DNA from: Nevskia sp.
Lineage (GTDB): Bacteria; Pseudomonadota; Gammaproteobacteria; Nevskiales; Nevskiaceae
Assembly: GCA_031291075.1 (NCBI GenBank)
Contig: JARLJS010000171.1
Coordinates: 1-34,122 of the forward strand
Direction: 5' to 3'
Length of the DNA: 34,122 nt
Below are positions 17,058-26,427 of the stretch, piece by piece. The position numbers and the translations under genes were made by a program. The first letter of the stretch is position 1. Each line of letters starts with the position of its first letter. The notes beneath the pieces are model-generated. The model saw only the letters and a program-made list of their open reading frames with translations, ran no database searches and was not told where the DNA came from.

Positions 17058-17133
17058 GTAGGGCGGGTTAGCTCCGCAGGAGCGTAACCCGCCGATCGCG
17101 CAAGGCGCATTACGCTGCGCCAACCTGCCCTAC
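17058..17133. repeat. Dispersed inverted repeat containing the ychJ stop codon
   Basis: gtagggcgggtt (17058-17069) pairs with aacctgccctac (17122-17133) with one mismatch, enclosing inner units ctccgcaggag and ggcgcattacgctgcgcc. A related copy is at 30527-30597 and a fragment at 14641. The right arm supplies the stop codon of the YchJ-like gene. Confidence 0.75.
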
Positions 17134-17519
17134 GAGATCTGATCGCCGTCCACGTACAGCCATCGCCCGTCCTCGTGCACGAAGCGGCTGCGCTCATGGA
17201 TCCGCACCGCCGAGCCTCCTCCGACGCGGTAGCGCGCCACGAACTCCACCTCCGCTCGATCCGGGCCCGTAACGCAGGCACTCTTCACGGTCAGGCCCAG
17301 CCACTTCGTACCAGCTTCGAAACCGACCGAGCCCGGCCGCGTGCCGGGATGCCATGTTGCCAGCAAGTAGGCTTCGTTCTGCAGGACAAAGGCGCTGTAA
17401 CGCGAGCGCATCAGCGCCTCTGCGGTGGGCGCCTGCAGCGTGCGATGCCACCGCGCGCAGCACGCATCGAGCGCATCACCGCTACCACATGGGCACAACT
17501 CTGTCGATCCCTTTTTCAA
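17130..17519 (-). CDS. YchJ-like protein with SEC-C zinc motif
   Basis: This 129-aa protein begins with the SEC-C metal-binding motif (CPCGSG...CC: Cys9, Cys11, Cys20, Cys21), followed by a YchJ-type core: PTAEALMRSRYSAFVLQNEA, then WLGLTVKSA, then FVARYRV. The size fits the UPF0225 family (about 130-160 aa). Its role is unknown; SEC-C motifs bind zinc and can mediate protein contacts, as in SecA. The stop codon lies within the arm of a dispersed repeat, so the last residues may have changed when the repeat arrived. It is on the same strand as the peptidase-rsmE pair, about 100 bp upstream of it. Confidence 0.85.
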   Translation of the reverse strand: MKKGSTELCPCGSGDALDACCARWHRTLQAPTAEALMRSRYSAFVLQNEAYLLATWHPGTRPGSVGFEAGTKWLGLTVKSACVTGPDRAEVEFVARYRVGGGSAVRIHERSRFVHEDGRWLYVDGDQIS

Positions 17520-17562
17520 ACCTTGACCCTACCCGAAGCCCGCCTGGCGACGTAGCCCGGGA

Positions 17563-17640
17563 CGTAGCCCGGATGGAGCGCAGCGGAATCCGGGAACCTG
17601 GCGCGCCATCCCGGATTCCACTACGCTCCATCCGGGCTAC
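17563..17640. repeat. Inverted repeat of the cgtagcccggatg family, copy 1
   Basis: The left arm from 17563 (cgtagcccggatggagcg and on to atccggg) pairs with a right arm ending catccgggctac at 17640. A short extra partial copy of the tip (cgtagcccgg) lies at 17551-17560. Relatives: 26271-26411 and 31523-31599. Confidence 0.8.
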
Positions 17641-17662
17641 TTCTCCGATTACGCAGCGACGG

Positions 17663-17836
17663 TCAGTGCAGGACATAAACTGCATCCGGAAACTTGGCCG
17701 TATACACCGCGCGGTAGGTGTTGCGATCATGATCCTCCACCAGTTCCATCACCCCGGCGGCGGTATGGGGTGAGGGGCTTGGCCGAAGATGGCCTCTGCC
17801 CATCCTCGATCTGGCTCAGGGCAAAGCCGAAGCCAG
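17663..17836 (-). pseudogene. Relic of a Gp49/HigB-type (PF05973-like) toxin
   Basis: On the minus strand, GFALSQIEDGQRPSSAKPLT is followed, after a one-base frame change near 17757-17768, by AGVMELVEDHDRNTYRAVYT and then AKFPDAVYVLH, stop at 17663. This is the characteristic middle of phage-derived Gp49-like/HigB toxins (AKPL...G-V-E-VEDHDGNTYRAVYT...AVYVLHAF). The N-terminal part is missing, being cut off at the end of the molybdopterin oxidoreductase gene, and the tail after VYVLH is lost at the repeat side. No antitoxin follows. It is clearly nonfunctional and shows past gain and loss of a toxin-antitoxin module. Confidence 0.7.
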
Positions 17837-17839
17837 CGC

Positions 17840-19951
17840 CTAAGCCGCCTCCACCGTCACCGCCACGCCGTTGAGCGCGGCGTTGCCGGACACGTCGAGG
17901 CAGGTCTCGTCGGTGAGGTCGTTGTTGCTGGCGCCTGGGTGCTCGCGCGCCACGCTCAGGCGGGTGTCCTGGTAGTGGTGGCCCCAGCCGTGGGGCAGGC
18001 TCACCACGCCGCGCATCATGTCCTCGCTGGATGCCACTTCCACCACCACCTCGCCCACGCGCGAGCGCACGCGCACGCGCACGCCGTCGGCCAAGCCGCG
18101 CTGGGCGAGGTCCTGCGGGTGCATCAACAGCTGGTGGCGGGCCGGACCTTTGACCAGGCGCTGCGAGTTGTGCAGCCAGGAATTGTTGCTGCGCAGGTGG
18201 CGGCGGCCGATCAGGCTGAGGCTGTCGCCCTGGGCGCTGCCCAGCTCCTCGCCGAAGCTGTGCAGCTCCTGCAGCAGCTCAGGCGGCGTGCAGCGGATGC
18301 GCTTGTCGGGGTGGTACAGGCGCTGCGGCAGGCTCGGCTGCAGCGGGCCGAGGTCGATGCCGCTGGGCTGCGCCTTCAGCTTGGCCAGGCTCAGGTCCAG
18401 CGGGTGCTTGCGCATGCCGCTGTACGGGCCGGTGCGCAGGCCCAGGTCGAGGATCTGCTCCGGCCGCGGCGAGGGCGAGTGCTTCACCCCCAGCCGCTGC
18501 GCGATGCGCGCGCCTACGCCCTCGAAGATCTCCCAGTCGTGCAGCGCACCCTCCGGCTTGGGGAACAGCGGCTCGCTGTAGCGGGCGGTGTTGCGCACCG
18601 CGAAACCGTGCAGCACCAGGTCGTAATGGTCGTGCTCCAGCGTCGGGGTGGGCGGCAGGATCAGGTGGGCGTGGCGGGTGGTCTCGTTGAGGTAGATGTC
18701 CACCGACACCATGAACTCCAGCTCCTTCAGCGCGCGGTCGAGCTGGGCGCCGTTGGGGGTGGACAGCACCGGGTTGCCGGCGCTGGTGAACAGGGCCCGG
18801 ATCTGCCCCTCGCCCGGGGTGGTGATCTCCTCCGCCAGCGCCGCCACCGGCAGCTCGCCGGCGAACTCCGGCAGGCCGCGCACGCGGGTCTTCCAGGCGC
18901 CGAAATGGCCCGGGCGCGAGGCCGGCGACTCGATCATGTCCACCGCCGGCATGGGCAACAGCATGCCGCCCTCGCGGTCGAGGTTGCCGCTGACGATGTT
19001 GAGCAGCTGGATCAGCCACTGGCACAGCGTGCCGCGCCGCTGCACCGACACGCCCATGCGCCCGTAGGCGGCGGCGCGCGGGGCGGCGGTGAATTCGCGG
19101 GCGATGCGGCGGATGACGTCCGCCGCGATGCCGCAGTGGGCGGACAGCGCGCCGAGGTCGAAGGCGCGGATCGCCTGCGCCGCCGTGTCGATGCCGTCGG
19201 CGAACTCCGCCAGCAGGCCGGGCCTGGCCAGGTTCTCGTCGAAGATGGTCTTGAGCAGGCCGAGCAGGAACGCCGCATCGGTGCCGGGCCGGATGAAGTG
19301 GTGCTCGTCGGCCACCTCGGCGGTCTCGGTGCGGCGCGGGTCGAGCAGCACCATGCGGCCGCCGCGTTGCTGCAGCGCCTTGATGCGGCCGCGGAAGTCC
19401 GGCGCCGTCATCAGGCTGCCGTTGGAGGCGAGCGGGTTGGCGCCGAGGACGAGGAAGTAATCGGTGCGGTCGATATCGGCGATCGGCACCAGCAGCTGGT
19501 GGCCGTACATCCAGTAGGTCAGCAGCTGGTGCGGCAGCTGGTCGACCGAGGTGGCCGAGTAGCGGCTGCGCGTCTTCAGCGGCGCCAGCGCGCGCGAGCC
19601 GTGCGTCATCGAGCCGTAGTTGTGGACATTGGGGTTGCCGTAGTACGCCGCCACGCTGTTGGAGCCGTACTTCTGCGCGATGGCGACCAGCCGCTCGGCG
19701 GCGAGATCCAGCGCGGCGTCCCAGCCGATCTCCTCCCAGCCGTTGGCGGTGCGGCGCAGCGGCCGGCGCAGGCGGTCGGGATCCTGCTGGATGTCCTTCA
19801 GCGCCACCGCCTTGGGGCAGATGTAGCCGCGCGACAGCGGATCGGCCTCGTCGCCACGGATCGAGAGGATCTCGTCTCCGCGCACCCGGATCTCCAGGCC
19901 GCAGATCGCCTCGCACAGGTTGCAGGCGCGATAATGAATGCGCTCTTCCAT
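17840..19951 (-). CDS. Molybdopterin-dependent oxidoreductase (DMSO reductase superfamily)
   Basis: A 703-aa cytoplasmic-type enzyme (no Tat signal). Cys residues in CNLCEAICG and a fourth in YICPKAVAL (C-x2-C-x3-C...C) bind a [4Fe-4S] cluster. The Mo-bisPGD domains follow, with YFLVLGANPLASNGSLMTAP near 172-191 and the C-terminal cap with VSLPHGWGHHYQD, typical of the formate-dehydrogenase-like group without known substrate. The residue binding Mo cannot be fixed by eye. No electron-transfer subunit, membrane anchor or chaperone gene is adjacent, so the partner must be encoded elsewhere or be a soluble carrier. The 3' end abuts a toxin relic. Complete, with no lesion. Confidence 0.85.
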   Translation of the reverse strand: MEERIHYRACNLCEAICGLEIRVRGDEILSIRGDEADPLSRGYICPKAVALKDIQQDPDRLRRPLRRTANGWEEIGWDAALDLAAERLVAIAQKYGSNSVAAYYGNPNVHNYGSMTHGSRALAPLKTRSRYSATSVDQLPHQLLTYWMYGHQLLVPIADIDRTDYFLVLGANPLASNGSLMTAPDFRGRIKALQQRGGRMVLLDPRRTETAEVADEHHFIRPGTDAAFLLGLLKTIFDENLARPGLLAEFADGIDTAAQAIRAFDLGALSAHCGIAADVIRRIAREFTAAPRAAAYGRMGVSVQRRGTLCQWLIQLLNIVSGNLDREGGMLLPMPAVDMIESPASRPGHFGAWKTRVRGLPEFAGELPVAALAEEITTPGEGQIRALFTSAGNPVLSTPNGAQLDRALKELEFMVSVDIYLNETTRHAHLILPPTPTLEHDHYDLVLHGFAVRNTARYSEPLFPKPEGALHDWEIFEGVGARIAQRLGVKHSPSPRPEQILDLGLRTGPYSGMRKHPLDLSLAKLKAQPSGIDLGPLQPSLPQRLYHPDKRIRCTPPELLQELHSFGEELGSAQGDSLSLIGRRHLRSNNSWLHNSQRLVKGPARHQLLMHPQDLAQRGLADGVRVRVRSRVGEVVVEVASSEDMMRGVVSLPHGWGHHYQDTRLSVAREHPGASNNDLTDETCLDVSGNAALNGVAVTVEAA

Positions 19952-20063
19952 GGTGTTCTCCTCCGCCGGACGGCTTCGCTATGCACCACGATACCCAGTG
20001 TGGCGGGGCGGCGCCAGCCTGGCTACGAGCGGCACCGCTGATCGGCCGCGGCACCGCGCCACT

Positions 20064-20086
20064 CCCTCTCCCGCTTGCGGGAGAGG
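20064..20086. repeat. Short ccctctcccgc-ttgc-gggagagg hairpin
   Basis: A single hairpin arm of the family seen in full at 20915-21022 and 27582-27687; it lies between the oxidoreductase gene and the signal peptidase gene. Confidence 0.6.
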
Positions 20087-20121
20087 ATCGGGGACAAGCG
20101 TCGCCGGGATGACGATTGTGC

Positions 20122-20808
20122 CTATTGCAGCGGCGCGAACGTGCGATCCGTGCGCGGCAGCAGGTAGCGCTCTGGATTGAGCGATACCACCACGCGGGTG
20201 GCGCGGCCCAGCAGCAGGCGGCGCGGCACCAGGCCGAAGTAGCGCGAGTCGGCCGAGTCGTCGCGGTTGTCGCCCAGCATCAGGTACTGGCCTTGCGGCA
20301 CCGTGACCGGCCCGAAACTGCGCACCGCCGGCCGCCGCGGCAGCACCATCATGGCATGGTTCAGCCCGCCCAGCCGCTCGCGCTCCACCTGGTGTGCCGT
20401 GTCGCGGAACTCGGCCACCATCTCGTCCTCGAAAGCGCCGCCGTAGGGCCGGTATTCGGCCGGCACATCGTCGATGTAGAGGCGCTCGTCACGCAGGGCC
20501 ACGCGGTCGCCGGGCAGGCCGATCAGGCGCTTGACCAGCACCTTGCCGTTGGCCGGCGACTCGAACACCACGATGTCGCCGCGCCGCGGTTCCTCGCCGG
20601 CGGTCAGCCGCACGGTGGTGAACGGCAGGCGCAGGCCGTAGTGCATCTTCTCGACGAAGATGCGGTCGCCTTCCATCAGGGTGGGGTTCATCGAACCGCT
20701 CGGCACCACCATCCAGTCCGCCACGGCGGAACGAAACACGAACATCAGCGACAGGAACACGATGAGGGAACGCCATTCGTGCCAGAAGTGCCGCAGCTTT
20801 TGGTTCAT
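20122..20808 (-). CDS. Signal peptidase I, short form (LepB-like)
   Basis: A 228-aa S26 signal peptidase. A single N-terminal TM segment (LIVFLSLMFVFRSAVADWMV) is followed by the catalytic serine in PSGSMNPTL (Ser38), the general-base lysine in KVLVKRLIGLPGD, and the box E motif GDNRDDSADSRYFG. It cleaves signal peptides on the periplasmic side of the inner membrane. It is shorter than E. coli LepB (324 aa, two TM segments) and is not next to lepA or rnc, so it may be a second paralogue rather than the housekeeping copy; the name is left open. A GAGCACGGCATG context starts it. Repeats flank it on both sides. Confidence 0.92.
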   Translation of the reverse strand: MNQKLRHFWHEWRSLIVFLSLMFVFRSAVADWMVVPSGSMNPTLMEGDRIFVEKMHYGLRLPFTTVRLTAGEEPRRGDIVVFESPANGKVLVKRLIGLPGDRVALRDERLYIDDVPAEYRPYGGAFEDEMVAEFRDTAHQVERERLGGLNHAMMVLPRRPAVRSFGPVTVPQGQYLMLGDNRDDSADSRYFGLVPRRLLLGRATRVVVSLNPERYLLPRTDRTFAPLQ

Positions 20809-20914
20809 GCCGTGCTCCTTGTCCTGCCTGGTGGACGATGCTCAAGCCGGCGGTGGGGTGCCAGCCTGGGTCTGAGTGCGGAGACGGCTCGTTGGTTCCC
20901 GCACACCGTATGGT

Positions 20915-21022
20915 CCCCTCTCCCGCTTGCGGGAGAGGGTGGCCCGCAGGGCCGGGAGAGGGGCTTTTCGCTCAACCCAAAGCCCCTCTCCCCTACCCCT
21001 CTCCCGCAAGCGGGAGAGGGGA
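20915..21022. repeat. Palindromic repeat of the ccctctcccgc/gggagaggg family, copy 1
   Basis: Hairpins at both ends (ctctcccgcttgcgggagag and ctctcccgcaagcgggagag) enclose gggccgggagaggggctttt and aagcccctctcccc, which pair with each other. The second full copy is at 27582-27687. It is located between the PLP-enzyme gene (upstream, minus strand) and lepB. Confidence 0.8.
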
Positions 21023-21045
21023 TCAATTGTCCATCGACCTGCAGA

Positions 21046-22002
21046 TTACTCAGTCAGCACCCGCGCAAACACTTCGTGGTCCACATTGCTGCCCGACAGC
21101 GGCAGCCCCACGCGCAACCCGGCCAGCCGTTCGCGCTGCTGCATCGCCGCCGCCAGGGCAGCCGCGGCCGCGCCCTCCGCCACGTTGTGGGTGTCGGTGA
21201 AGTAGGCCTTCATCGCCGTTGCCACCTCGGCATCGCTCACCTGCACGAACTCGTCGATGACCTGCGAGATCATCGCCAGGGCGTCGTCGTCCGGGGTGCG
21301 CACGGCCAGGCCGTCGGCGAGCAGGGTCTGCGCCGGCGCCTCCACCTTGCGCTGCTGCGCGAAGGAGAGGGCGTAGGCCGGCGCCTGGGCGGAGACCACG
21401 CCGACGATGCGCAGCTTGAGCCCCAGCGCGGCGCGGGCGGCGGCGGCGGCACAGATGTTGGAACCCAGCCCCACCGGCACGTAGACCAGGTCCAGCGCCG
21501 GCACGGCGCGGAACAGCTCCAGCCAGGACGAGGCCACACCGCGCACCAGGTCGGGGTGGAACGAGGCGACGCGGTGCAGGCCGCGCGCCTGCGCCAGCTC
21601 GCGCGCGTGGTCGGCGGCGTCCTGGAAGTCCTGGCCGTGCTCGACCAGCTCGGCGCCGAAGGCGCGCATGGCGGCGTTCTTCTCGCGCGAATTGCCGTGC
21701 GGCACCACGATGGTCGCGGGCAGGCCGTTGGCGCGGGCGGCGTATGCCACCGACTGGCCGTGGTTGCCGCGGGTGGCGGCGATCACGCCGCGCGTATGCG
21801 GCTCGCGCCGGCGCAGCGCGTCGAAGTAGACCAGCCCGCCGCGCAGCTTGAAGGCGCCGGTGGGCAGGTGGTTGTCGTGCTTGACCCACACCTCGGTGCC
21901 CAGGCGCCGGGCCAGCAGCGGCCAGGCGTACTGCGGGGTGGGCGCGAGCTGGCGATACACCACCGCGGCGGCGGCCTCCAGCTCGTCGAGGCCCAACAAC
22001 AT
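21046..22002 (-). CDS. Threonine dehydratase-like fold-type II PLP enzyme
   Basis: A 318-aa PLP enzyme of the threonine/serine dehydratase group. Lys52 in HDNHLPTGAFKLRGG is the Schiff-base lysine; ATRGNHGQS (about 75-83) is the substrate-contact loop; PVGLGSNICAA is the phosphate-binding glycine loop; SGSNVD lies at the C-terminus. It lacks the ACT regulatory domain, so it is the short catabolic or racemase-like type. It could deaminate threonine or serine, or a related hydroxy- or diamino-acid. It is last in a four-gene operon and its ATG overlaps the upstream stop (TAATG). Substrate and link to the transporter are inferred only. Confidence 0.85.
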   Translation of the reverse strand: MLLGLDELEAAAAVVYRQLAPTPQYAWPLLARRLGTEVWVKHDNHLPTGAFKLRGGLVYFDALRRREPHTRGVIAATRGNHGQSVAYAARANGLPATIVVPHGNSREKNAAMRAFGAELVEHGQDFQDAADHARELAQARGLHRVASFHPDLVRGVASSWLELFRAVPALDLVYVPVGLGSNICAAAAARAALGLKLRIVGVVSAQAPAYALSFAQQRKVEAPAQTLLADGLAVRTPDDDALAMISQVIDEFVQVSDAEVATAMKAYFTDTHNVAEGAAAAALAAAMQQRERLAGLRVGLPLSGSNVDHEVFARVLTE

Positions 22003-22988
22003 TAGTTCTTGCCTGTTTGAACAGTCGCGGCAGGGTCAGGATGCACCGTCCGCTCCAGCCAGACTTCCAGCCCCTGGGTGTTCAGCTCCATGTCGCCCTC
22101 CAGCAGGGTCAGCGCCTGTTGCTCGCTCAGCGGGCAGTTCATCGCCTGCAGCTCGTGCAGGGCGTGGTCGGTGATGGCCTTTTTGATGGCGGCGTGGCGG
22201 TCGGCGGCGCCGGCGTGGTGCTGCGCCAGCCGCACGTAGGCGCCGATGCCCTTGTGCAGGTCGCGCGCCAGCTTTTGCGCGTTGCCGAGGCGGCCGTAGT
22301 GGGTGAGGTAGACGTAGGCCGGGTCGTACTTGAGCAGCCGCTCCAGGGTGGCGTTCCAGGCCTCCGGCTCGAACTGCACCGGCGTGGTGGTGGGCAGCAG
22401 GTAGGGGCCGGCCGGGCCGTCGGACTCGCGGTAGGAGATGCCGAACACGTCGCCGGCGAAGATGCCGCGGCTCTCCGCGTCCCAGATCACGTAGTGGTGG
22501 CGGGCGTGGCCGGGCGCGTCGAGGAACAGCAGCTCACGGCCGCTGAAGTCCAGCTTGAAGCCGTCCTCCGCCACCATCACGCGCTCCTCCGCCACCGGCA
22601 CGATCTCGCCGTACAGCTTGGCCATGTTGGCGGCGCCGTACACCGAGGAGGCGCCCCCGACCAGCTTGGACGGGTCGATCATGTGGCGGGCGCCGCGCGG
22701 GTGGATCACCAGCTTCGCCTGCGGCAGCTCGCGCATCAGCAGGCCGGCGCCGCCGGCATGGTCCAGGTGGACGTGGGTGGGCATGACATAGGCCACTTGC
22801 TCGCGGTCGATGCCGCGGTGCTTGAGCACCCCCAGCAGGCCGGGCACCGACAGCGAGGTGCCGCACTCGACGAAGGCGTAGCGCTCGCCGCTGCGCAGCA
22901 GGTAGCAGCAGGCCAGGCCGGGGCGGACATACTCGGTGTCGATGCAGCTGACGTTGTGGGAATAGTCGACCGTCTTGGGCAGCTTCAT
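22002..22988 (-). CDS. MBL-fold metallo-hydrolase
   Basis: A 328-aa metallo-beta-lactamase-fold protein. The zinc motif THVHLDHAGG gives His72, His74, Asp76 and His77, and further ligands lie in LDAPGHARHHYVIWD and FAGDVFG. The N-terminal CYLLRSGERYAFVECGTSLS strand pair and a C-terminal helical region (about 225-328) suit the hydrolases that act on thioesters, lactones or phosphodiesters. The ATG at 22988 overlaps the permease stop by ATGA, and the stop overlaps the next ATG, so it is translationally coupled to a transporter and a PLP enzyme. The substrate is unknown. Confidence 0.85.
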   Translation of the reverse strand: MKLPKTVDYSHNVSCIDTEYVRPGLACCYLLRSGERYAFVECGTSLSVPGLLGVLKHRGIDREQVAYVMPTHVHLDHAGGAGLLMRELPQAKLVIHPRGARHMIDPSKLVGGASSVYGAANMAKLYGEIVPVAEERVMVAEDGFKLDFSGRELLFLDAPGHARHHYVIWDAESRGIFAGDVFGISYRESDGPAGPYLLPTTTPVQFEPEAWNATLERLLKYDPAYVYLTHYGRLGNAQKLARDLHKGIGAYVRLAQHHAGAADRHAAIKKAITDHALHELQAMNCPLSEQQALTLLEGDMELNTQGLEVWLERTVHPDPAATVQTGKN

Positions 22989-24024
22989 GCTTGTCTCCAG
23001 CGGAACAGGGCGGCGCCGAGGAACAGATAGACCGCGCTCATCGCCGCAAGTGCCATCAGGTCCGGCGCGATCTGCGCCAGCCCGGCGCCGTCCAGCATGA
23101 TGGCACGGGCGCCGTTGACCAGGTGGGTCAGCGGCAGCAGCTGGGCAACGAGCTGCAGGGCGTGGGGCGAGCCGTCGATGGAGAAGAACACGCCGCAGAT
23201 CACCATCATCGGCGTGGCCAGCACGTTGAGGATGCCGCCGGCCAGTTCCTCGCTGGCGATGCGCGCCGACACCAGCAGGCCCAGGGCGATCATGCTGGAG
23301 GCGGCCAGCGTCACCAGCAGCAGCAGGTCCAGGTACGAGCCCTCCATGCGCACCTTGAGCAGCAGCCGGCAGGCGACGAACACCGCGCCGTTGACCAGCA
23401 CGATCAGCGCCAGCCGCGACAGCAGCTGCGCCAGCAGGAACTCCGAGGCGCGCAGCGGCGTGGCGTTGAGGCGCTTGAGATAGCCGCTCTTGCGGTAGCG
23501 CACGATGACGTAGCCGATGCCGAACAGGCAGGAGAACATCATGTTCATGCCGAGCACGCCGGGGGTGACCCAGTCGACGTAGCGCACCTGCGCGCCCTGG
23601 GTGGCCTCCTGCTGCAGCGGCGCTCCGCCGGCGCCGCGCAGGAGCTGCTCCAGCAGCTTGCCCTTGGGCGACTGCTCGTTGATCCAGTAGCGGCCGGGGG
23701 TGGCGGTGAGGTCCAGCAGCATGTCGATGCGCTGCAGCTGCACCTTGTGCAGCGCCACCGGCTGCTGCTCCTCGCGGTAGAACTGCACCTGCGGCGTGCC
23801 CAGGAAGGGGTGCAACCCGGCGTCCAGGGCGGCGCCCGGCGGCGCCAGCACCGCCACCTTGAACATCGGCTGGCCGGGGCCGGAGAAGACGTAGGCCAGG
23901 CCCAGCACCAGCAGCACCGGGAAGGCGATGTTCCAGCCCAGGGTGGACCTGTCGCGCACGAACTCCAGGCTGCGCGCCCAGGTGGCCGCGCGCAGGCGGC
24001 GCCAGGATGCGAGGATCGGGTTGC

Positions 24025-24028
<4 letters not shown>
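22985..24028 (-). CDS. ABC-2 type transporter permease
   Basis: The start is the ATG at 24028 (MSNPILASWRRLRAATW), which overlaps the ATPase stop by ATGA. The 347-aa protein has an N-terminal TM segment (NIAFPVLLVLGLAYVF, about 32-47), an extracytoplasmic region of about 120 residues, and five or six C-terminal TM segments (for example LLLLVTLAASSMIALGLLVS). This is the DrrB/YhhJ-like ABC-2 layout for export of lipids, drugs or polymers. With the neighbouring ATPase it forms one exporter (two permease and two ATPase copies assumed). Cargo unknown. Confidence 0.85.
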
Positions 24029-24927
<899 letters not shown>

Positions 24928-25057
24928 TGTATTGGGGGTGGATCTATTTTTATGGTGGTGCGGGGTTGCAACAGTGAACTAATGTACTCCAACTAAATGA
25001 GCGGTGAATGACGCTCGCCGGCGGATTTTTTGACCCTGGCCCTAGGAGAAACCTTTC
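24928..25057. promoter_or_regulatory. Divergent promoter region, ABC operon / HMG-CoA reductase
   Basis: A 130-bp, comparatively AT-rich gap (an AT-rich ctatttttatgg segment, and AACTAA repeated twice with a 14-bp period near 24979 and 24993) between two divergent units. No clear -35/-10 pair stands out on either strand. It is the only place the two transcripts could share control. Confidence 0.4.
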
Positions 25058-26251
25058 ATGAGCAACGACGACAAGCCCGCCGCACGACCCCGCATTCCGC
25101 GCAACCCGGACAACGACTACACCGACGAGGCGGCCGCGCAGCGCCGCGAGTTCGTGCAGCAGCAGACCGGCGCCGGCCTGGCGCACGTCGGCCGCTACTC
25201 GTTCGAGCCGTCGGCGCTGCCCGGCAACATCGAGAACTTCACCGGCGTGGCGCAGGTGCCGATCGGCATCGCCGGCCCGCTGCGCATCAACGGCGAACAC
25301 GCCCAGGGCGATTTCTACGTCCCGCTCGCCACCACCGAGGGCACCCTGGTCGCCAGCTACAACCGCGGCATGCGCCTGCTCACCGAGTGCGGCGGGGTGA
25401 AGACCACCGTGGTGGAGGATCACATGCAGCGGGCGCCGGTGTTCGTGCTGGAGGACGCGCTGCAGGCGCGGCAGTTCGGCCAGTGGGTGGACGAGCACTT
25501 CGCCGGGATCAAGGCCGCCGCCGAGGCCACCACACGCGTCGGCAAGCTGCAGCACATCGGCCAGTACGCGGTGGGGCCGCTGCGCTACCTGCGCTTCAAC
25601 TACAGCACCGGCGACGCCGCCGGCCAGAACATGTGCGGCAAGGCCACCCTCGCCGCCTGCGAGTGGATCGAGCACCACTACCCCACCCCCCTGCGCTACA
25701 TCCTGTCCGGCAACATCGACACCGACAAGAAGCACTCGCAGATCAACACCCTGCTCACCCGCGGCAAGCGGGTGGTGGCGGAGGCAGTGCTGCGGAAGGA
25801 CATCCTCAAGCGCATCATGGGCGTGGACTCCAGGGACCTGCTGTGGGCGCGCCAGATCTCCACCGCCGGCGCCTTCATGGCCGGCTCGTCCAACAACGGC
25901 GCGCACGCCGCCAACGGCCTCACCGCCATGTTCATCGCCACCGGCCAGGACGTCGCCAACGTGGCCGAGTCGCACGCCGCGATCACCTACGTGCAGCTGC
26001 TGGACAACGGCGACTACTACTGGTCGATCACGCTCACCTCCCTCATCGTCGCCAGCTACGGCGGCGGCACCGGCCTGCCGACGCAAAAGGAATGCCTGGA
26101 AATGCTCGGCTGCTACGGCCAGGGCAAGGCCGCCAGGTTCGCCGAGATCTGCGCCGGCGTGGTGCTGGCCGGCGAGACCTCGCTGGCCAGCGCGGTGCTG
26201 CACGGCGACTGGGTGACCAGCCATGACAAGCTGGGGAGGAATCGGCCGTAG
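25058..26251 (+). CDS. Hydroxymethylglutaryl-CoA reductase (soluble, class I-like)
   Basis: A 397-aa reductase interconverting HMG-CoA and mevalonate with NAD(P)H. The catalytic residues of the class I enzyme are all recognisable: Glu94 (PLATTEGTLVAS), Lys224 (DTDKKHSQIN, matching human Lys691), Asp298 (ATGQDVA, human Asp767) and His389 (VTSH, human His866). ENFTGVAQVPIGIAGPL is the substrate-binding start. There is no TM anchor. AGGAGA precedes the ATG. No mevalonate kinase, decarboxylase or synthase is nearby, which is unusual since most gammaproteobacteria make isoprenoids by the MEP route. It may act in mevalonate or HMG-CoA turnover or in a dedicated product pathway. It is divergent from an exporter operon. 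Confidence 0.93.
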   Translation: MSNDDKPAARPRIPRNPDNDYTDEAAAQRREFVQQQTGAGLAHVGRYSFEPSALPGNIENFTGVAQVPIGIAGPLRINGEHAQGDFYVPLATTEGTLVASYNRGMRLLTECGGVKTTVVEDHMQRAPVFVLEDALQARQFGQWVDEHFAGIKAAAEATTRVGKLQHIGQYAVGPLRYLRFNYSTGDAAGQNMCGKATLAACEWIEHHYPTPLRYILSGNIDTDKKHSQINTLLTRGKRVVAEAVLRKDILKRIMGVDSRDLLWARQISTAGAFMAGSSNNGAHAANGLTAMFIATGQDVANVAESHAAITYVQLLDNGDYYWSITLTSLIVASYGGGTGLPTQKECLEMLGCYGQGKAARFAEICAGVVLAGETSLASAVLHGDWVTSHDKLGRNRP

Positions 26252-26270
26252 GCCCAAGCTGCGCCGCAGC

Positions 26271-26411
26271 CGTAGCCCGGATGAAACGAAGTGGAATCCG
26301 GGGTGAGCCGGGTAAAGCGAATGTCCAATGGACCGTCTCGCCATGGATGGCGGCAGCCGGGCGCTCCCGGCGAGTGCGACCCCGGATTCCGTTTCACTCC
26401 ATCCGGGCTAC
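26271..26411. repeat. Inverted repeat of the cgtagcccggatg family, copy 2
   Basis: The left arm, cgtagcccggatgaaacg to atccgggg (26271-26303), pairs with the right arm ending catccgggctac (26380-26411). The roughly 75-bp spacer holds no gene. It is downstream of HMG-CoA reductase, where transcripts converge with the AraC gene. Confidence 0.8.
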
Positions 26412-26427
26412 CCGCCTTCATATCTTC

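Noticed and set aside
17789-20041. 750-codon plus-strand frame opposite the molybdopterin gene
   Set aside because: Low-complexity Arg/Gly/Val/Gln-rich translation typical of antisense to GC-rich codons; the minus strand shows clear family motifs.
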